From Candidatus Kuenenia stuttgartensis (GTDB lineage: Bacteria; Planctomycetota; Planctomycetia; Planctomycetales; Planctomycetaceae): DNA of 46,415 nucleotides. The stretch covers positions 1 through 46,415 of the forward strand of contig CAMDPK010000044.1 of assembly GCA_945904015.1 (NCBI GenBank), written 5' to 3'. This document shows, one piece after another, positions 41,885-46,415 of the stretch. Position numbers and translations under genes: made by a program. Each line of letters starts with the position of its first letter. The stretch's first letter is position 1. The notes under the pieces are model-generated. The model ran no database searches and was not told where the DNA came from. It worked only from the letters and a program-made list of their open reading frames with translations.

Positions 41885-41953
41885 TCTTAGTGGTCTGAGT
41901 TAAAACGACTGCTGGATGCGATCGTCAATGAGTCCCTCCAGCGAGGAACCTGC

Positions 41954-41985
41954 CCCGAGGTGATTCAAGTCACCTCGGGTTTTTT
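41954..41985 (+). terminator. Rho-independent terminator
   Basis: A perfect 10-bp stem (CCCGAGGTGA / TCACCTCGGG) with a 6-base loop, followed by six Ts. It is 69 bases past the prepilin stop and ends that transcript. Confidence 0.95.
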
Positions 41986-42074
41986 ACGGTCACGGCGATT
42001 CCAAATAGATTCGCCTACTTCGAGTCCTCTTTGAAACTGTACCTGGCAGAATGTGGGTCGCCCGTGTTCCGTTG

Positions 42075-42125
42075 AACCGTGCTGGTCGGTTGCCCCTCGA
42101 ACCGACCAGCGCGGTTCTTGTTTTT
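42075..42125 (+). terminator. Second strong hairpin with T tract
   Basis: A 17-bp stem with one wobble pair (42075-42091 with 42100-42116), an 8-base loop, then CTTGTTTTT. It lies between the prepilin and the converging NHL gene and may stop read-through from both sides. Confidence 0.82.
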
Positions 42126-42138
42126 GGAAAGCGCTCGG

Positions 42139-43233
42139 TCATCGCACGGTCAATTTGCGAACCCGATAATTCTCGCTGTCGCCGATGAAGACGTTGCCGG
42201 CCGAGTCCACGCAGACTCCGTGCGGCCGAGCCAACCCACAGGACTTCGGATCGCCATCGGGTCCATCATGCTTCTTGCCGTCACCGACGACCGTCTCGAT
42301 GATCGCGCTGGAGTGTCGCAGAACTCGAACGGTGTGACTTTCCGTGTCTGCCAGAAAAATGTCGCCATTCGGCGCGATCGCGACTCCCTTCGGGCCAGAC
42401 AGCGTCGCTGATCGAGCCGGTCTGCCATCGCCGGTGTAGCCCTGCTTGCCGGTGCCCGCGAGATGCGCGAACTGTTGTTTGGCAAGGTCCAGTCGATAAA
42501 CCGAATTCCCTTCGCGCAAGGCCAGGATCATGTCGCCATTATCGGCGAAACCGACGGCTCGTGGGCCGGACACGGCGGCGTTGGCAAAGGATGAACCATC
42601 CTTCGGAACCACCTTCTCGCCGGTGCCGGTGAAGGTTGTCACGATACCGGTTTTCAAATCGACGCGGCGCACGCGATGGTTGCCGATGTCGCAGATGAAG
42701 AGTGATCCCTTGCCGTCCAGCGCGATCGAATGCGGTTTGTTGAACATCGCCTCGCGAGCCGATCCACCATCACCGCTGAACCCCGGCTTGCCCGCACCAG
42801 CCACCGTCGAGATTGTGCCGCTGGCCTTGTCCACTTTACGGACGAGGTTGTTCTGCATCTCGACGAAGTACATCGAGCCATCGGCGTCGAACTTGATCTC
42901 GTAGGGCTCGTTGAGCAGTGCCTGCGTGGCCGGGCCGCCGTCGCCCGCGTAGCCTTTTTTTCCGGAGCCGGCCATCGTCGAGATGCGACCGTCGTTGCCC
43001 ACGCGACGAATGACATGAAACGCGATGTCGCAAAAGTAGAGCGCACCTTCCGGGCCAATCGTCAGCCCGTAGGGCTCCCCCGCGCCGGCTTCGCGGGCGA
43101 GACCGCCGTCTCCCGAATACTCCTTCTTGCCAATGCCGGCGATCGTGAGCACTTCACTCGCAAACAACTCGGCGGACAGCACGAGCGACCCAATCACCAA
43201 TGACCAACGACCAATGACCAACGACCAATTCAT
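42139..43233 (-). CDS. Exported NHL-repeat beta-propeller protein
   Basis: A 364-residue propeller with a signal peptide and six NHL-type blades, each like KGYAGDGGPATQALLNEPYEI or GPKGVAIAPNGDIFLAD. The recurrent GYxGDGG and DxxNHxVRRV phrases are diagnostic. It likely sits outside the cytosol as a binding scaffold. The hydrophobic signal core (WSLVIGRWSLVIGS) is encoded by a heptamer array (43195-43229). The ATG at 43233 overlaps the previous stop (ATGA) and has GGGAG about 6 bases upstream, so the pair with the binding-protein-like gene is translationally coupled. Confidence 0.9.
   Translation of the reverse strand: MNWSLVIGRWSLVIGSLVLSAELFASEVLTIAGIGKKEYSGDGGLAREAGAGEPYGLTIGPEGALYFCDIAFHVIRRVGNDGRISTMAGSGKKGYAGDGGPATQALLNEPYEIKFDADGSMYFVEMQNNLVRKVDKASGTISTVAGAGKPGFSGDGGSAREAMFNKPHSIALDGKGSLFICDIGNHRVRRVDLKTGIVTTFTGTGEKVVPKDGSSFANAAVSGPRAVGFADNGDMILALREGNSVYRLDLAKQQFAHLAGTGKQGYTGDGRPARSATLSGPKGVAIAPNGDIFLADTESHTVRVLRHSSAIIETVVGDGKKHDGPDGDPKSCGLARPHGVCVDSAGNVFIGDSENYRVRKLTVR
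43195..43229. repeat. Heptanucleotide tandem array (GACCAAY)
   Basis: Five units of seven bases, alternating GACCAAT and GACCAAC, with one base off in the first. On the minus strand it reads as the hydrophobic core of the NHL protein's signal peptide. The unit is the complement of the GGTCATT unit at 46234-46261. Confidence 0.93.
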
Positions 43234-44150
43234 AGCTTCTCCCAATTCCGACCGCGATGTCCGAAGTCACACGCTTCGGGATGCAAAATCTCTGCGAGGA
43301 TCTGAGCCGAATCCAAGAGCCTCGGTCCCGGCCGATTGAAAAACTGATGGCCGTCGGTGACGAAGACTTTGCCAGACCGAACGGCCGACAGTTGTGTCCA
43401 GCGCGGATCGGACGTCAGCACGCGGGACTCGGCACGAGCACGCGCGATGTCCCAGCCGCAGGGCATCAAGACCAGCTCTTCCGGGTTGGCCGCGAGTAGT
43501 TGATCCCAGTCAAACCACGGGGAATGCTGCCCCGGTTCCGCTCCCAGGTTTTGGCCGCCGGCGATCTCGACCAATTCGGGAATCCAATTTCCGGCGGTCA
43601 TCAGCGGTTCCAACCATTCCAGACAAACGACTGTCGGCTTGCGGCGCAGTTTCGAAGTTTTCAGTCGCAGGCTTTCAAAGTCGCCGCGCAATTCGACAAC
43701 CAGCGAGTGTCCGCGATCGGGAATGTGCAGCGACATCGACACGACGTGAATGTCTCCAAAGAGGTGCTCCAATCGTTGCGGGTGGAGGTCGATAACGCTG
43801 GGACCGTTGTCCCCTTGAGTCAGCGCGGCTTCGAGATCTTGCGGAGTGACAGCACAGACATCGCATTGCGTCTGGGTGAGGATCACGTCGGGATGCAGTT
43901 CGAGCAGCAGCGCGGTATCGACTTCAAAGATCGACAAGCCGGCTCGCAACGAGTCCTTCACTTGGCGGTCAATCGCCGCCCCCGACTTCGTCACGTCGAT
44001 GCGCGGCCGGCTGCAGATTGGCAGGCTTTGCACTTCCGGTGGGAAATCGCATTCATGCGACCGGCCGACAAGTTGGTCGAGCATTCCGAGGGCGGCGACG
44101 ATTTCGGTCGCACTCGGCTGAAGGGACACGATTCGGCGACGAGGCGGCAT
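43230..44150 (-). CDS. BtuF/FepB-like metal-chelate binding-protein fold, no signal
   Basis: A 306-residue protein with the periplasmic-binding fold of cobalamin and siderophore receptors. RIVSLQPSATEIVAALGMLDQLVGRSHECDFP at the start, HPDVILTQTQCDVCAV and WIPELVEIAGG, then VLMPCGWD, RSGKVFVTDGHQFFNRPGPRLLD are family-typical. Unlike true binding proteins it starts directly at the fold and has no signal peptide, so it should be cytosolic. Such proteins in non-transport settings have been linked to corrinoid handling, but the ligand is not known here. No transporter genes are adjacent. Its stop overlaps the NHL start. Confidence 0.86.
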   Translation of the reverse strand: MPPRRRIVSLQPSATEIVAALGMLDQLVGRSHECDFPPEVQSLPICSRPRIDVTKSGAAIDRQVKDSLRAGLSIFEVDTALLLELHPDVILTQTQCDVCAVTPQDLEAALTQGDNGPSVIDLHPQRLEHLFGDIHVVSMSLHIPDRGHSLVVELRGDFESLRLKTSKLRRKPTVVCLEWLEPLMTAGNWIPELVEIAGGQNLGAEPGQHSPWFDWDQLLAANPEELVLMPCGWDIARARAESRVLTSDPRWTQLSAVRSGKVFVTDGHQFFNRPGPRLLDSAQILAEILHPEACDFGHRGRNWEKL

Positions 44151-44221
44151 AAATTGGGCTTCCTAGTTCAGAGCGGTCTCAACTTTTATAGTCCCGCCCG
44201 TCCGAAAGGGAGTCATCGTAG

Positions 44222-44265
44222 CCGAGTTGCTCCGCAACTCGGTTCGGAGTCGCGGAGCGACTCCG
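44222..44265. repeat. Two adjacent 9-3-9 hairpins
   Basis: CCGAGTTGC-TCC-GCAACTCGG (44222-44242) is followed after two bases by CGGAGTCGC-GGA-GCGACTCCG (44245-44265). Both stems are perfect. They lie between the binding-protein-like gene and the helicase ribosome site. Confidence 0.93.
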
Positions 44266-44285
44266 CCATGTAAGGGAGTTCTGTT

Positions 44286-46415
44286 GTGCAGAGCCGTTTG
44301 ACCGAATCGCAGCGCGAAGCCGTCGAGCACTTCGAGGGACCGCTGCTCGTGTTGGCCGGCCCCGGTTCCGGCAAGACACGCGTCATTACGCAGCGCATCG
44401 CGAGGCTGATCGAACGTGGCGTGTCTCCGCGGCGAATGCTCGCGCTCACATTCACGAACAAAGCCGCCGAGGAAATGCAGCACCGGGTCGAGACGCTCGT
44501 GCCCGGTTCGCGAGTTTGGGTCAGCACGTTTCACCGCTTCTGTGCGCGGCTGCTGCGCGAATACGCCGAACTGGTCGGCCTGCACAGCAATTTCACGATC
44601 TTCGACACCGACGATCAGCGAGCACTCATCAAGCGGTCGCTCAGCGATCTGAACCTCGACTCGACGCAGTACGCGCCGGCCAAAATCAACGCGGCGATCA
44701 GCAAAATGAAGAACGAACTCATCACGCCGGATATCGTCGAAGCCGCTCGCCGCGAGCAGGTGACGATGGACTTCAAAACGGTCGTCACTGCTCGCATCTA
44801 CCCGGAGTATCAACGGCGACTGCGCGAATCGAATGCCGTCGATTTCGACGACCTGCTGCTGTACGTCGTCTCGCTGCTGCAAGGCAACCCGGAACTGCGC
44901 AGCGAACTCGATCACCAGTACCAGTTCCTCCTGGTCGATGAGTACCAAGACACGAACAAGGCGCAATACGAGATCATCCGCGCGTTGGCTCACGACGTCC
45001 CGAACCTGTGTGTGACGGGCGATCCCGACCAGTCGATCTACGGCTGGCGGGGCGCTCGGATCGACAACATCTTGCGGTTCGAATCGGACTACCCGGACGC
45101 GCACGTCGTGCGGCTGGAGGAAAATTTTCGCAGCACGAAAGCGATCCTGAGCGTCGCTGATTCACTGATCGAGCACAACATTCATCGCAAGGCCAAGCGG
45201 CTGCATACCGGCAATGAATCGGGTGACGTCGTCAAGCTGCACCGCTTCTGGTCCGGCAAAGACGAGGCCGAGGAGATCGCCTCGCAGATTCGCCGCGACA
45301 TCGAGGCCGGCGTCTGGGAATGGTCCGACGTCGCGATCTTCTACCGCGTCAACTGGCTGTCGCGCGAGATCGAACTCGCGCTGGGCCGCAATCGAGTGCC
45401 GTATCAAGTCGCCGCCGGGCTGGCGTTCTACGAGCGAGCCGAAGTCAAAGACATGCTGGCGTACTTGCGGACCATCGAGAACCCCGCCGACCGCGCCGCA
45501 AGTTTGCGGATCATCAACAACCCGCCGCGCGGCATCGGCAAGAGCACGCTCGTGAAGCTGACTCGCTTTGCCGACAAGCACGAACTGACACTGCTCGAAG
45601 CCGCCGAGCACGCGAAAGAGATTCCGGAACTCTCCACCGGCCCGGTGAAAGCGTTGCTGGCATTTGCCGAGTTGATGAAGAATCTGCGTGACAAAGCGAC
45701 TGGCCCGGTCGCCGAGTTGCTGCGGTCGGTGCTGTCCGAAACCAGTTACGGCGACGACTGGCGCGAGAGCGACGACGAACAAGAACAGCAGCGGCTCGGC
45801 AACGTGTTGGAGCTGGTGCTGTCGGCCCAGCAGTTCGACGAGCGCGCCGGCGACGGCCGCTCGCTGCAAGCGTTTCTCGAAACGACGTCGCTGGTCAGCG
45901 ATCTGGATGTCGTGGACGAATCCGCCGGCAAGGTCACGTTGATGACGCTGCACGCCGCCAAGGGTTTGGAGTTCCCCGTCGTCTACATCGTCGGCTTCGA
46001 GCAGAATCTGATCCCGCACGAACGGGCGATGTACGAACAAGAAGACCTGCGCAAGATGCAGATGGCTCTGGAGGAAGAGCGCCGGTTGCTGTTCGTCGGT
46101 CTGACTCGTGCGATGAAGCAACTGCATCTGACGAGCACCGTCGAACGCTATTCCTTCGGTCGCCCGCTGCGCACCGTCCGCAGCCAATTCGAAATCGAGA
46201 TTGAGTGCGAGGAGATCGACCACACGGTGCGGGGGTCATTGGTCATTGGTCAGTGGTCAGGCAGAAAAGCCGATCCGTTCATGGAAGAGGACAGCCAAGA
46301 CGTCCCGAACAACGACTGGCTGGATTTCGATTTCGGCGCGGGAGCACCGCCGGTCCCAGCGAAGGGGTCGGGAGTCTTTTTCGAGTCGGCGGACGAGGAG
46401 CCTTCCGATATTTCG
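44286..46415 (+). CDS. UvrD/PcrA-type superfamily 1 DNA helicase (3' end outside window)
   Basis: At least 710 residues, open at the window end. All SF1A motifs are present: Walker A AGPGSGKT (24-31), Ia TFTNKAAEEM, II VDEYQDTN, III GDPDQSIYGWRGA, IV region VAIFYRVNWLSREIE, V TLMTLHAAKGLEF and VI LLFVGLTRAM. It should unwind DNA 3' to 5' in repair or replication restart. The GTG at 44286 has GGGAG 7 bases upstream. After motif VI the C-terminal linker contains GSLVIGQWSG, encoded by a heptamer array (46234-46261). The remaining acidic tail continues past the edge. PcrA, UvrD and Rep cannot be told apart from what is shown. Confidence 0.95.
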   Translation, partial: MQSRLTESQREAVEHFEGPLLVLAGPGSGKTRVITQRIARLIERGVSPRRMLALTFTNKAAEEMQHRVETLVPGSRVWVSTFHRFCARLLREYAELVGLHSNFTIFDTDDQRALIKRSLSDLNLDSTQYAPAKINAAISKMKNELITPDIVEAARREQVTMDFKTVVTARIYPEYQRRLRESNAVDFDDLLLYVVSLLQGNPELRSELDHQYQFLLVDEYQDTNKAQYEIIRALAHDVPNLCVTGDPDQSIYGWRGARIDNILRFESDYPDAHVVRLEENFRSTKAILSVADSLIEHNIHRKAKRLHTGNESGDVVKLHRFWSGKDEAEEIASQIRRDIEAGVWEWSDVAIFYRVNWLSREIELALGRNRVPYQVAAGLAFYERAEVKDMLAYLRTIENPADRAASLRIINNPPRGIGKSTLVKLTRFADKHELTLLEAAEHAKEIPELSTGPVKALLAFAELMKNLRDKATGPVAELLRSVLSETSYGDDWRESDDEQEQQRLGNVLELVLSAQQFDERAGDGRSLQAFLETTSLVSDLDVVDESAGKVTLMTLHAAKGLEFPVVYIVGFEQNLIPHERAMYEQEDLRKMQMALEEERRLLFVGLTRAMKQLHLTSTVERYSFGRPLRTVRSQFEIEIECEEIDHTVRGSLVIGQWSGRKADPFMEEDSQDVPNNDWLDFDFGAGAPPVPAKGSGVFFESADEEPSDIS
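46234..46261. repeat. Heptanucleotide tandem array (GGTCATT), inside the helicase gene
   Basis: Four units: GGTCATT, GGTCATT, GGTCAGT, GGTCAGG. It lies in frame in the helicase C-terminal linker and shares its unit, reverse-complemented, with the array at 43195-43229. Confidence 0.9.

Overview
The window looks like chromosomal DNA of a planctomycete (Planctomycetota). This rests on the gene families present: a DUF1501 Tat-exported protein, an M81/MlrC-type protein, a PQQ-like propeller, an NHL propeller, a DUF4349 lipoprotein, CsrA, a sigma-54 promoter before a Flp-like prepilin, and a CgeB-sulfotransferase fusion. It also rests on the dispersed palindromic repeats that fill the gaps. GC content is moderately high and codon use looks even. 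I saw no rRNA or tRNA genes, no CRISPR array, no transposase, and no phage module. Lineage below phylum cannot be fixed from what I can see.

Layout. 0-3.1 kb: a three-gene plus-strand set with strong ribosome sites. It encodes a protein made of three copies of an unnamed domain (SGRFK...GVYE/D), a 65-residue Tat-like peptide, and a CgeB-like glycosyltransferase fused to a sulfotransferase. This is the best candidate here for an undescribed system. 3.1-5.5 kb: a strong hairpin, a frameshifted remnant of a squalene-cyclase-type protein, an unknown protein and a two-domain diiron (ferritin-like) protein. 5.7-8.6 kb: a membrane-anchored VWA protein, csrA, a GGDEF diguanylate cyclase and a small helical protein. 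8.9-14.7 kb: HemN/HemW-like radical SAM enzyme, chorismate-lyase-like (DUF98) protein, 4HBT thioesterase, a large membrane protein and an ABC ATPase. 14.7-22 kb: zinc-ribbon protein, PQQ-like propeller, iron-type alcohol dehydrogenase, soluble histidine kinase, M81 protein and DUF1501 protein.

22.3-26.1 kb (minus strand): a partial complex I operon in the order nuoI, DUF2203, nuoA, nuoC, nuoD, small ORF. There is no nuoB or any other nuo gene. 26.4-32.4 kb: an MFS transporter with a large loop insertion, a GNAT-like protein with a tiny downstream partner, then phoH followed by a 7TM-HD phosphohydrolase. 32.7-41 kb: an ExeA-like AAA ATPase with an acidic tail, a HExxH peptidase, glgB, ybeY, corA and a DUF4349 lipoprotein. 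41-46.4 kb: a Flp-like prepilin under a sigma-54 promoter and followed by a clear terminator, a coupled pair (binding-protein-like and NHL propeller), and a UvrD/PcrA-type helicase that runs off the window.

A second layer of structure is repetitive. At least four families of inverted repeats sit between genes, supply stop codons (M81 gene, nuoC), or lie inside a reading frame (AAA ATPase). Four separate heptanucleotide tandem arrays lie at gene ends. One of them encodes a signal-peptide core, one a C-terminus, and one a linker in the helicase. These arrays and palindromes explain several false N-terminal extensions, so I trimmed starts accordingly.
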